Shown here in pieces: positions 55,518 to 63,093 of a stretch of DNA of 64,000 bases. This DNA comes from Haloferax sp. Q22. Lineage in GTDB: Archaea > Halobacteriota > Halobacteria > Halobacteriales > Haloferacaceae. Below the pieces are notes generated by a model. That model searched no databases. It saw nothing but the letters and a program-made list of their open reading frames with translations, and had not been told where the DNA came from. A program made the position numbers and the translations under genes. The stretch spans positions 1 through 64,000 of the forward strand of contig NZ_LOEP01000016.1 of NCBI RefSeq assembly GCF_001482285.1, written 5' to 3'. Each line of letters begins with the position of its first letter. The first letter of the stretch is position 1.

Positions 55518-55770
55518 CACGAGGTTGCACCCGGCGCGACGCGGTTAATCATCAGATACCGCGGCCGGTCGGAGACGCTCCGTAGGCGCGCGGTGAATCG
55601 GATGGTCGTCGAGCCGGTCCAGTTCGCCATGGAACGGAAGATGCTCAAGGGGATTCGGTCGCGGGCGGAGCGGGCGCGGGCGAGCGCGACGGGCGGCCGG
55701 CACCGCTGACCCAGCGCCGACGGGCGATTCGAAAGTCTTTTTGATGCGGTCCGGCTTCGGAAGAGTGCGA

Positions 55771-55844
55771 GCCGCCTTAGCTCAGACTGGGAGAGCACTC
55801 GACTGAAGATCGAGCTGTCCCCGGTTCAAATCCGGGAGGCGGCA
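55771..55844 (+). tRNA. tRNA-Phe (GAA), copy 1
   Basis: Acceptor GCCGCCT/AGGCGGC, D-arm GCTC...GAGC, anticodon loop CTGAAGA (GAA), T-arm CCCGG-TTCAAAT-CCGGG and discriminator A73. It is identical in all 74 bases to the tRNA at 57626. TTCGAAAGTCTTTTTGAT upstream looks like the promoter. Confidence 0.95.
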
Positions 55845-55945
55845 TTTTTCTGTTCCTGACCGCCGAGCGAAGCGAGCGTGGCAGGTACTGTAACCGCGAC
55901 CCGCCGGATTCTGAACCAGCGAGCAAATCTTTGATTTGCGAGCGA

Positions 55946-55961
55946 GGTTCAAATCCGGGAG
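55946..55961 (+). repeat. tRNA-Phe T-arm copy, locus 1
   Basis: GGTTCAAATCCGGGAG repeats the tRNA-Phe T-arm, preceded by a hairpin GCAAATC-TTT-GATTTGC and GGATTCTGAACCAGCGAGC. GAGCGAAGCGAG occurs at 55865-55876 in the spacer. Confidence 0.85.
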
Positions 55962-55974
55962 ACTGGACCCAGAG

Positions 55975-55991
55975 AAATCCGGGAGGCGGCA
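55975..55991 (+). repeat. Second tRNA-Phe 3'-end copy, locus 1
   Basis: AAATCCGGGAGGCGGCA repeats the T-arm 3' strand and acceptor strand with discriminator, 13 bp after the T-arm copy. Confidence 0.85.
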
Positions 55992-56129
55992 ACCGAATTC
56001 TCAACGACACACTACGAACGACGTGGAATCCAAGCGACTCGATCCCGGAGACCCGACTACACCGCACCGCAGGAACCAGAGGCGTGCTTCAGAAGACTTA
56101 TCCGCGTGAGGTCGCTGGATTCAAAGGCA

Positions 56130-56324
56130 ATGGCGAAAGGTAAGGTCGACTTCTTCAACGACACTGGCGGCTACGGTTTCATCTCTACTGACGACGCGGA
56201 CGACGACGTGTTCTTCCACATGGAAGATGTTGGCGGTCCGGACCTCGAAGAGGGTCAGGAAATCGAATTCGACATCGAGCAGGCCCCCAAGGGCCCGCGC
56301 GCGACGAACGTCACCCGCCTCTAA
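56130..56324 (+). CDS. Cold-shock domain protein, copy 1
   Basis: The product has 64 residues. It is a CspA-type OB fold with RNP1 GGYGFIST and RNP2 DVFFHM, starting MAKGKVDFFNDTG. It is acidic, as usual in haloarchaea, and likely an RNA chaperone. It differs from the second copy only at I45V. The first 135 coding bases of the two genes are identical, which suggests recent duplication or gene conversion. TTATCCG about 30 bp upstream is shared by both promoters. Confidence 0.93.
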   Translation: MAKGKVDFFNDTGGYGFISTDDADDDVFFHMEDVGGPDLEEGQEIEFDIEQAPKGPRATNVTRL

Positions 56325-56471
56325 GCAGGCTTCCGTTCACCGCAGTACATTCACAAACTGACGAACTTTCCTCCGTTTTTCACGACCGTGAGCGGCGGCG
56401 TTCGCGACCGGGTGAGTGAGTCACAGACATGCGGAAGGGTTATCCGTCCGCAGGGTCGTTGTACAGTTGCA

Positions 56472-56666
56472 ATGGCGAAAGGTAAGGTCGACTTCTTCAA
56501 CGACACTGGCGGCTACGGTTTCATCTCTACTGACGACGCGGACGACGACGTGTTCTTCCACATGGAAGATGTTGGCGGTCCGGACCTCGAAGAGGGTCAG
56601 GAAGTGGAGTTCGACATCGAACAGGCCCCCAAGGGCCCGCGCGCGACGAACGTCACGCGCCTGTAA
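56472..56666 (+). CDS. Cold-shock domain protein, copy 2
   Basis: The product has 64 residues, 342 bp downstream of the first copy in the same direction. It has a similar TTATCCG box but an otherwise unrelated upstream sequence, so the two may be expressed under different conditions. A T7 run at 56711-56717 may end its transcript. Protein identical to copy 1 except Val for Ile at residue 45. Confidence 0.93.
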   Translation: MAKGKVDFFNDTGGYGFISTDDADDDVFFHMEDVGGPDLEEGQEVEFDIEQAPKGPRATNVTRL

Positions 56667-56710
56667 TTCGGTTTCCGAATTCAGCAGACAGACGAATCGA
56701 TTTCTGAGAG

Positions 56711-56717
56711 TTTTTTT
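56711..56717 (+). terminator. T-tract after the second cold-shock gene
   Basis: Seven consecutive T about 45 bp beyond the stop codon, the kind of U-rich end used by archaeal RNA polymerase. Confidence 0.45.
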
Positions 56718-56850
56718 ACGCACCCTTGAGCCGTGAGGCTGCGCTGTAGGACTCCCCGCCGCGAGTAGACGCAGTCCCGACCGGACATCACGAACCTGTC
56801 GAACCCAGAAGGCTCTTATCCTCTCGTAGTTGTGCATCAAACGAACAACA

Positions 56851-57576
56851 ATGTCCGACGACGGGGAGCTGGAACCTCCCGCGGGAATGGACGACACCCA
56901 TATCGGTGCGGGCGTCTTCGACGAGACGATGGGCCCTGGTTCGTCGTTTGCACACCTTTACCGGGGCGAGATACACCGGATGAAGTCGTGGCGCGAGCGA
57001 CTCGACCGAACCAGCAACTGGGCGATTACGCTGATGGCCGGGATTCTAACGTGGTCGTTCTCTGCACAAACGCACCCCCACTACATCATCCTCCTCGGCG
57101 TGGTGACGCTGAGTATCTTCCTCAGTATCGAGGCGCGGCGTTTCCGCGCGTACGACATCTGGCGCTCCCGGGTCCGGATGATTCAGCAGAACGTCTGGGC
57201 GTACGCGCTTGACCCGGACGGCGGCGTCCTCGACGAGGACTGGCGGAAGAAACTCGGCGAGGACTACCGCACGCCGAACATGAAGATACCCTTCGAGGAG
57301 GCGCTGGCCCACCGGCTCCGCCGGGTGTACCTGCCGCTGTTCCTCGTGATGCTCGTCGCGTGGGTCATCCAGCTCACGGCGTACACGGACGGGACGACGC
57401 TCGTCGGGAGCGCCGGCGTCGGCGGCGTTCCCGGAAACATCGTCGTCGCGTTCGTCGCCGGGTTCTACGCGACCCTGCTCGGTATCTCGTTCCGCCCGCG
57501 CGAGTGGCACGTCAACGGCGAACTCATTCCGAGCGATGTGACGGGATGGGAAGAGTCGGGGTACGGCGACTCGTAG
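56851..57576 (+). CDS. DUF2270 membrane protein
   Basis: The product has 241 residues. It carries the DUF2270 core: FAHLYRGEIHRMKSWRERLDRTSNWAITLMAGILTWSFS, HYIILLGVVTLSIFLSIEARRFRAYDIWRSRVRMIQQNVWA, and two further membrane segments (LPLFLVMLVAWVIQLTAYT, GNIVVAFVAGFYATLLGISF). Function unknown. CTTATCC about 30 bp upstream is a probable TATA box. Confidence 0.85.
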   Translation: MSDDGELEPPAGMDDTHIGAGVFDETMGPGSSFAHLYRGEIHRMKSWRERLDRTSNWAITLMAGILTWSFSAQTHPHYIILLGVVTLSIFLSIEARRFRAYDIWRSRVRMIQQNVWAYALDPDGGVLDEDWRKKLGEDYRTPNMKIPFEEALAHRLRRVYLPLFLVMLVAWVIQLTAYTDGTTLVGSAGVGGVPGNIVVAFVAGFYATLLGISFRPREWHVNGELIPSDVTGWEESGYGDS

Positions 57577-57625
57577 CGTCGCAATTCGAAATGGTTTTTT
57601 CGCTCCTGCGCGTCTGTCGAATCGC

Positions 57626-57699
57626 GCCGCCTTAGCTCAGACTGGGAGAGCACTCGACTGAAGATCGAGCTGTCCCCGGTTCAAATCCGGGAGGCGGCA
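57626..57699 (+). tRNA. tRNA-Phe (GAA), copy 2
   Basis: All 74 bases equal copy 1 at 55771. ATTCGAAATGGTTTTTTCGC upstream resembles the promoter of the first copy. The trailer starts with the same GCATTTT and carries a T-arm copy about 105 bp downstream. Confidence 0.95.
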
Positions 57700-57803
57700 T
57701 TTTCCTGCGAACTACCGAGGGAGCGTCGCGACCGAGTCGTGAGCAGTGAAACTGCAACCCGACCGGATTCTGAACCAGCGAGCAAATCTCCGATTTGCGA
57801 GTG

Positions 57804-57820
57804 CGGTTCAAATCCGGGAG
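57804..57820 (+). repeat. tRNA-Phe T-arm copy, locus 2
   Basis: CGGTTCAAATCCGGGAG preceded by hairpin GCAAATC-TCC-GATTTGC. The same unit GGATTCTGAACCAGCGAGC seen at locus 1 precedes it; the stem is conserved while the loop differs (TCC versus TTT). Confidence 0.85.
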
Positions 57821-57877
57821 AAGATCGTTCTAAACCGAGAGCGTCAGCGAAAGCCAAAGCTCGAAACCAACTCCCGC

Positions 57878-58687
57878 TTACGCCCGCGCCTCGTCGAGCC
57901 ACGCGGGTTCGTCGACGGTCGTCGAACCGACGCCCGTAAGCGAGTACTCCCACGACCCACTCACCTCGGTCCCGTCGTCCATTCGTCCCGAGAACGACCA
58001 CGATTCGGAGCGCGAGAGGCCGTCTTCGTCGACGAGGACGGCGTACTCGAAGTTCGTAACCTCCAGGTTCCCGGGCTCGCCCTGCGCCGCGGCCGAGCCG
58101 GCGAGAATCAGCGCCTCGCTCGCGGTCGATAGCTCGTAGCGCTCGACCGACACCCCGTCGAACGTCTCGGTGCCGGCGAACGTCAGGTCGTCGTCAGCGC
58201 CGTACGCGCGAGCCTGCGAGAGCGCGATGGCGGTGGCGAGAACCTCCATCGATCCCTCGTAAGAGGTGTACGTGGCCTCGTCGCCGTCGCCAATCCGGAC
58301 GTACGTCACGCCGTCGGCGACGTACTGTTCGACGTCGCCCGCGTCGGACTGGCCGTCGGTCGTCGATGTCGTGCGACTGTACGACTGCTCAGCTTCGAGG
58401 TCGGCGTAGAACTCGCGGGTGACTTGGGTCTCGACGCCGTTCGCGTCGACGCCGGTGTACGACCAACTGACGGTGAAGCTCCCGGCGTCGCGGAGGAGAC
58501 GCTCGGGGTCGCTCAACTCGAAGTCGTCGGCGTCGGTTGACTCGCCGGTATCCGCGCTGTCGCCGCCGTCGGTGGGGGAGTCGGTGTCGTCGGTGTCGCC
58601 GGCCGGCGCGACGTCCGCGCCGCCGGCACAGCCGGCGAGGAGCACGAGGACCGCGATAATCAGGACTGGAATGCGGTTGGAATACAC
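57878..58687 (-). CDS. Sec-type lipoprotein of unknown function (DUF7537-like)
   Basis: The product has 269 residues from a GTG at 58687. A Sec signal with lipobox LVLLAGC (Cys20) is followed by an Asp/Thr/Gly-rich linker and a domain with SFTVSWSYTGVDANGVETQVTREFYADLEAEQSYSR and TFDGVSVERYELSTASEALI, which recalls LppX/LolA-like or DUF7537 lipoproteins. A TATA-like CTTAAGATT lies about 20-30 bp before the GTG. Confidence 0.75.
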   Translation of the reverse strand: MYSNRIPVLIIAVLVLLAGCAGGADVAPAGDTDDTDSPTDGGDSADTGESTDADDFELSDPERLLRDAGSFTVSWSYTGVDANGVETQVTREFYADLEAEQSYSRTTSTTDGQSDAGDVEQYVADGVTYVRIGDGDEATYTSYEGSMEVLATAIALSQARAYGADDDLTFAGTETFDGVSVERYELSTASEALILAGSAAAQGEPGNLEVTNFEYAVLVDEDGLSRSESWSFSGRMDDGTEVSGSWEYSLTGVGSTTVDEPAWLDEARA

Positions 58688-58790
58688 GACAACCGTACGA
58701 CGAGTAGAATCTTAAGTAGGCACAGCAAATCCCGGTCGTATCGGCGCGACCGGCGGCGAAACTGATGGATGAAAACCGTGAGCGGAGCGT

Positions 58791-59183
58791 TCAGGCCGTC
58801 ACCGACGCCGACTGCGGCACGTCGCGGTGCGAGACGCGGACCTCGACGCCCGACGGGGTGACGGAGACGGTCACGTCGTCGACGGTGCGTTCGTACTCTG
58901 CGGTGTGGGTGCCCGACCGGGAGATTCGGAGGCGCTTCGAGAGGAGGCCGGCGTCCACGAGCGGGTCGAGCTTTCGGTACGTCGTCGAAAGCGGGAGGTC
59001 GCACGCCTCCGAGAGTTCGCTCGCCGAGCGAGCGACGCCGTCGGTCGCGTCGAGGATGCGTCGGCAGTCGTCGTCTTCGAGAAGCGAGAAGAGCGCGTCG
59101 ACCGCGGCGTGGTCGTCGACGACGCGGGGTTCGGACGAGGCGGACGGAGAGCGGGTAGCGAAGGGGAACGAAGCCTGACTCAT
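58791..59183 (-). CDS. Winged-helix regulator, paralogue A
   Basis: The product has 130 residues from MSQASFPFATRSPS. An ArsR-like winged helix covers about 25-95: LLEDDDCRRILDATDGVARSASELSEACDLPLSTTYRKLDPLVDAGLLSKRLRISRSGTH. No metal-site Cys. A second paralogue lies at 61087. Both flank a cluster of a Bat-type regulator, a PPOX protein and two zinc ribbons. Confidence 0.8.
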   Translation of the reverse strand: MSQASFPFATRSPSASSEPRVVDDHAAVDALFSLLEDDDCRRILDATDGVARSASELSEACDLPLSTTYRKLDPLVDAGLLSKRLRISRSGTHTAEYERTVDDVTVSVTPSGVEVRVSHRDVPQSASVTA

Positions 59184-59280
59184 ACTTCTGTAGAGCCGCC
59201 GGACGGGGACCAACGGACAACCACGATAGCGTGGGATGTTTATATACTCCGACGCCGGGAGGACGGCGGGGCCGGAGTCG

Positions 59281-59928
59281 CTATCCCTCTTCGAGCACGT
59301 CACCGAGCAGTTTCGTCAGGGCGGCGGCGAGGTGTTCCGAGAACGTCGATTGGTTGATGTCGAGTTCGGCCGCGACCTCGGTCGCGTTGGCACCCCGCGG
59401 GCGCTCGAAGTAGCCCATGTCGTAAGCCGTTTGGAGGACTTCGAGCTGACGGGTAGTGAGCTTCCCGCGGTCGACGAAGACGCTGTCGCCGGGGGCGTCG
59501 CCGGTGGGCGAGCGCACGAGCCGCTTGATGTCGAGTCCGGGGAAGCGGTCGCGAAGCTCGCCGATGACGGCCTGCAACTGCTCGTAGTCGGCGGCGTGGA
59601 AGACGAGCGTCAGACTGCCGCGCTGGGCGAAGTAGCGGTCGACCGGACAGCCGAACTCGCCGAGGCACTCGCACGGGCAGCCCGCGCTCCCGTCGTGGGT
59701 GTAGCGGTAGAGGTGCTTCGAGCCGTAGGAGAAGATAGGTTCGAGCGCGGACGCCTCCGGCGGGTCGTCGGCCTCGACGACGAACTCGGAGACGCTGACA
59801 TCGCCGGGGGTCGAGACGACGCTGGTCGAGACGGAATCGACGACGGAGTCCGTCGAATGGGCGACCGAGGCGACGGGGCAGACCGACGGCGAATCGAATT
59901 CGACCGTGGCGCGAATACCGGCGGGCAT
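59281..59928 (-). CDS. Bat-type HTH regulator with a cysteine cluster
   Basis: The product has 215 residues. The N-terminal half ends in a Cys-rich motif, GCPCECLGEFGCPVD (about 83-97), and another Cys lies near residue 17. The C-terminal part is the bacterio-opsin-activator HTH: LTTRQLEVLQTAYDMGYFERPRGANATEVAAELDINQSTFSEHLAAALTKLL. Haloferax NarO and DmsR share this layout and control anaerobic respiration, so an oxygen- or redox-sensing cluster is plausible. The exact Cys spacing differs, so it is not assigned as either. Confidence 0.82.
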   Translation of the reverse strand: MPAGIRATVEFDSPSVCPVASVAHSTDSVVDSVSTSVVSTPGDVSVSEFVVEADDPPEASALEPIFSYGSKHLYRYTHDGSAGCPCECLGEFGCPVDRYFAQRGSLTLVFHAADYEQLQAVIGELRDRFPGLDIKRLVRSPTGDAPGDSVFVDRGKLTTRQLEVLQTAYDMGYFERPRGANATEVAAELDINQSTFSEHLAAALTKLLGDVLEEG

Positions 59929-60014
59929 GTGTTACGTGCGGGCGACTCGGGGTTCGCCGGTGGACGCGGCGACCGCCGCGACGGGGGCCGCCCCGAAGGC
60001 GACGACTGCGGGCA

Positions 60015-60476
60015 TTACTGGTCGGACTCCGCGGCGTCCAGTTCGACGGCCCGGCCGCCGAGCGTCTCGGGGTCGAGTTCGAACAGCTGGATGTCGAGGT
60101 CGCGCTTCGTCTCGCCCCAGATTTCGAACAGCGGCCGCTTGGCCTTGCCGTACTGAACGATGCGTTCGACGGTCAACTCGTCGGGGTCGACGCGTTCGAG
60201 CGTCCCCTCGGCGATGATGCTCCGATAGCTCCCGTCGTTCGACTCGTGGACGACGAGTCGGGCCCGCGGCGACGACGTGAGGAACTGCCGTTTTTCGCTT
60301 TCGGGTGTGGAGACGAGTCGGAGATAGAACCGACCGGTCTCGCCGTCGTAGCCGTAGGAGATGGGAATCGCGTATGGTTCGTCCGCCTTCGCGAGCGAGA
60401 GGACGCCCGTCTCGTGACGGGACAGGACCTCGCGTATCTCGTCGGGCGAGAGTTCGGTCTGTTGGTCCAGAGACAT
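60015..60476 (-). CDS. PPOX-fold flavin-binding protein, paralogue 1
   Basis: The product has 153 residues. It is a split-barrel FMN-binding fold of the pyridoxamine-phosphate oxidase superfamily: EIREVLSRHETGVLSLAKADEPYAIPISYGYDGETGRFYLRLVSTPESEKRQFLTSSPRARLVVHE. Small haloarchaeal members may bind FMN, F420 or heme; the substrate is unknown. A paralogue lies at 62482. Confidence 0.85.
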   Translation of the reverse strand: MSLDQQTELSPDEIREVLSRHETGVLSLAKADEPYAIPISYGYDGETGRFYLRLVSTPESEKRQFLTSSPRARLVVHESNDGSYRSIIAEGTLERVDPDELTVERIVQYGKAKRPLFEIWGETKRDLDIQLFELDPETLGGRAVELDAAESDQ

Positions 60477-60596
60477 CGGTTCGTACCACCAGACTCGCGG
60501 CCGACGTAATTACTGTTACTTCTCGGCGACGCCCGAGAGAGTCGAGTCGGGTGATATCGGCGGACTCGGTCGCGACTCGGTCGCGGGGGCGCGCGC

Positions 60597-60743
60597 TCAG
60601 GTAGTCGAGAAGTCGTCGGTCGTGAGCGCGGCGCTGCAGATGACACAGCCGTTTTCGAGGAGGGCGTCGCGCATGGAGTCGTTGACCAGCATGGACTCCG
60701 CACACTCCGGGCAGACGAATGTGTAGTCCGCGCTGTCGCTCAT
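60597..60743 (-). CDS. Tiny zinc-ribbon protein, paralogue 1
   Basis: The product has 48 residues: MSDSADYTFVCPECAESMLV, then NDSMRDALLENGCVICSAAL. C11-x2-C14 and C33-x2-C36 form a C4 zinc site. Its central NDSMRDALLENGC matches NGGMRAAVLERGC of the protein encoded at 60858, so the two are diverged duplicates. Confidence 0.7.
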   Translation of the reverse strand: MSDSADYTFVCPECAESMLVNDSMRDALLENGCVICSAALTTDDFSTT

Positions 60744-60857
60744 GTGGTTCGTAGTACGTGTGGCACACGTATATGTAGCCTACTGTTTTTCGAACGCCGG
60801 TGTCGCGGTGGAGCAAGCGCCTCGACCGGGCGCGCGGGCGCGATCAAAAGGTGAAGC

Positions 60858-61016
60858 TCACGCGGAACATGGGTCGAAGGCGTCGGTCGAGACGGGACTC
60901 CCGCAGATGGGACAGCCGCGTTCGAGGACCGCGGCGCGCATCCCGCCGTTGACGGCGAAGCCCTCGCCGCACTGCGAACACGTGAAGTCGTAGTCGTCCG
61001 TCGTCGTCGCGTTCAT
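60858..61016 (-). CDS. Tiny zinc-ribbon protein, paralogue 2
   Basis: The product has 52 residues: MNATTTDDYDFTCSQCGEGF, then AVNGGMRAAVLERGCPICGS. C13-x2-C16 and C35-x2-C38 form a C4 zinc site. Together with paralogue 1 I recall them as a haloarchaeal zinc-ribbon DUF. Role unknown. Confidence 0.72.
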   Translation of the reverse strand: MNATTTDDYDFTCSQCGEGFAVNGGMRAAVLERGCPICGSPVSTDAFDPCSA

Positions 61017-61086
61017 CAGTCCACCTCCGGCGAGGCGAGCGCCGTCTCGGTTCGCTCCGTCCGCCGCGCGGCGGTGCGCGTCGCGG

Positions 61087-61485
61087 TCATCGCGACCGGC
61101 CCTCCGCGCCGTCTTCGCCACCGTCGGTGGCGACCTGCCGGAACGCGAGCGACACGCCGGCGTCGTCGAACGAAAACGAGAGCGTGTCGAAGTTGGTCGC
61201 GAACTCCCGCGGGTGGTGCGTCGCCGTCTGGATACGGAGTCGCTCGTCGAGGAGCGCCGCCTCGGTGAGCAGGTCGAGTTTCCGGTAGACCGTCGACAGC
61301 GGCACGTCACAGAGTTCGGCGCACTCCTGTGCAGTTCTCGGGGCCTCGTCGCAGGCGGCGAGGATTCGCCGGCTGTCGCCGTCGCTGAGCGCCGAGAGAG
61401 CGCTCGATGGGTCAGAGAGGACGTGGCTGCGGCGCGAGTTTCGGGTCAACGACTGTTCGACGGCGGAGACAGATGACGTGTTCAT
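61087..61485 (-). CDS. Winged-helix regulator, paralogue B
   Basis: The product has 132 residues from MNTSSVSAVEQSLTRN. A winged helix (LSALSDGDSRRILAACDEAPRTAQECAELCDVPLSTVYRKLDLLTEAALLDERLRIQTAT) aligns with the regulator at 58791 over its whole length. A C-terminal strand pair DTLSFSFDDAGVSLAFRQ follows. The pair differs mainly in the N-terminus and in the wing. Confidence 0.8.
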   Translation of the reverse strand: MNTSSVSAVEQSLTRNSRRSHVLSDPSSALSALSDGDSRRILAACDEAPRTAQECAELCDVPLSTVYRKLDLLTEAALLDERLRIQTATHHPREFATNFDTLSFSFDDAGVSLAFRQVATDGGEDGAEGRSR

Positions 61486-61541
61486 ACATCTATAGACAGC
61501 AGACAACGGGAGGTATCTCCGCCCGCGCTATCCGGGGTGGT

Positions 61542-62399
61542 TTAAGTACTCGACCCGTCACCAGCTTCGAGTTGCGCCAGTCGGCGACGCACCGCGGGGT
61601 TCGAACTCGGCGCGAGAATGAAGTGACCCGCGCCCATCGTGAGGCTCCGCAGGTACCAGTAGACGACGCGTTCGATCGGGCGGAACCGCCCGTCGGTTAG
61701 CGCGACTGCACCGCGCCACGCGTTCCGCCGGCCCTCGCGGAGCGTGAAAAACGACAGCGCCTCGTCCAGCCGACCCAGCGACTCGTCGATGTCGGCGATG
61801 CCGTCGGCGTACCGCTCGGCGATGAGGTCCTGTTCCTCGTCGACGAGGCTGCGGAGGACCCGGTTGATGCGGCGGTGGTCGTCGTACTTCGCGGGGCGGT
61901 CGGGGTCGATGCCGACCTCGTGGAGCGCCAGCGCGAGGTCGTAGTTCACGTGCGCGTTGACGCCGAGCAGCACGTCCTGTACCACGAGCGACTCCCCGGC
62001 GAGCGCCGTCTCGAAGGAGAGCTGCCACGGGTCGGGCACGTCGTCGTGGTCGCCGCGCTCGAAGGCGTGGAACGCCCGGCGGTAGTGGTCGGCGAAGGTG
62101 ACGAGGTAGTCGGCGACCCACTCGGGGTCGGTGAACTCGTCGCCGCCGAGGCCGCGGTCGACTTCGGCGGTCACGCGGACGTAGATGGTCAGGAAGGCGG
62201 CTCGGCGGTCACCGCGCTCGTACAGGAGCGATTCGAGCGCCGACAGGCGGTCGTGGGCGTCGGCCACGTCCCGGAACGGCGCGTCGACGAGGTCGAGAAT
62301 CTCATCGCTCGCGTCACGGGCGACGCCGGCGAGCGACGGGTTCGGCGTCCGCACCGCGGCCGCGAGCTTCCTCCCCTCCTCGAACGTCGTCCGTCGCAT
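61542..62399 (-). CDS. DUF5995-like helical protein
   Basis: The product has 285 residues from MRRTTFEEGRKL. It is all helical, with DRRAAFLTIYVRVTAEVDRGLGGDEFTDPEWVADYLVTFADHYRRAFHAFE, GVNAHVNYDLALALHEVG and FFTLREGRRNAWRGAVAL, which matches what I remember of DUF5995. The His and Asp in these motifs hint at a metal site. Function unknown. Confidence 0.65.
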   Translation of the reverse strand: MRRTTFEEGRKLAAAVRTPNPSLAGVARDASDEILDLVDAPFRDVADAHDRLSALESLLYERGDRRAAFLTIYVRVTAEVDRGLGGDEFTDPEWVADYLVTFADHYRRAFHAFERGDHDDVPDPWQLSFETALAGESLVVQDVLLGVNAHVNYDLALALHEVGIDPDRPAKYDDHRRINRVLRSLVDEEQDLIAERYADGIADIDESLGRLDEALSFFTLREGRRNAWRGAVALTDGRFRPIERVVYWYLRSLTMGAGHFILAPSSNPAVRRRLAQLEAGDGSST

Positions 62400-62481
62400 G
62401 AGCTGAATTCTCAGACGGTCTCGGCTTCGATAACGATACCGGCGCGAACGCGCTCGCGACCGAGAACCGTCCGTGGAGCGC

Positions 62482-62937
62482 TCACGCGCGCCGGCGCTGA
62501 AGCCCGGACCGGGAGTCGATACGAAGCTCCCAGCCGAGGATGTCCTGCATCGGCTCCGTCTCGGAAAACAGGGTCGGATACCACGCGTTGTCTTCGAGTA
62601 CGTCGCGGACGCGGTCCCAGTCACCGTCGTCAACCCGGTGGAGTTCGCCGTCGACGACGACGCTCTCCCACTCGTCCCGCGAGGGGGCGTTCCAGACGGC
62701 GAAGCTCGCGCGGGCGGTCCGCTCGGCGAACTCGGTCTTCTTCGAGGACTCGCCGGGGCGGAGGAAGACGAAGTAGAGTCGCTCCCGCTCGGCGTCGTAC
62801 CCGAACGAGAGGGGAATCCCGTAGGCGACGCCGTCGTCGGCGAGCGAGAGGACGCCGACGCCCTCCTCGCGGAGCAGGCGGTCTATCTCCTCCGGCGGCA
62901 TCTCGATTCGGTTGTGTTGGGCGAAGTCAGGGGCCAT
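62482..62937 (-). CDS. PPOX-fold flavin-binding protein, paralogue 2
   Basis: The product has 151 residues from MAPDFAQHNRIEMPPEEIDR. It is the same split barrel as the protein at 60015 (LLREEGVGVLSLADDGVAYGIPLSFGYDAERERLYFVFLRPGESSKKTEFAERTARASFAVW). It differs in the C-terminal third. Cofactor and substrate unknown. Confidence 0.85.
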   Translation of the reverse strand: MAPDFAQHNRIEMPPEEIDRLLREEGVGVLSLADDGVAYGIPLSFGYDAERERLYFVFLRPGESSKKTEFAERTARASFAVWNAPSRDEWESVVVDGELHRVDDGDWDRVRDVLEDNAWYPTLFSETEPMQDILGWELRIDSRSGLQRRRA

Positions 62938-63093
62938 GGTAGATATACGCTCGGAGATGGCATAAGCCTGCCAGCGACCCGGAAACCGGCGACCAGCGAC
63001 CGACTGGCGACCGCCGCGGCGCTCGCTAGCTCGACCCCGACGCGCGACGCGGGGCTTATCCCCGGCGGCGACGAACCGCGGGACGACACCCGG

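Larger units (their letters stand above)
55034..55709 (+). pseudogene. SRPBCC-family membrane-anchored protein, broken by stop and frameshift
   Basis: The 5' part (55034-55501, 155 codons) encodes a signal anchor (ALGLAGIGVVGTYLLAV) and a START/SRPBCC-like domain ([43 protein letters not shown]...) and ends at a TAG after ETGESPAVW. The expected continuation, LHEVAPGATRLIIRYRGRSE...VVEPVQFAMERKMLKGIRSRAER, lies in another frame at 55515-55709. The break coincides exactly with a 24-bp inverted copy of 55327-55350. The ancestral gene thus had about 220 residues and the present one is probably inactive. Confidence 0.82.
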
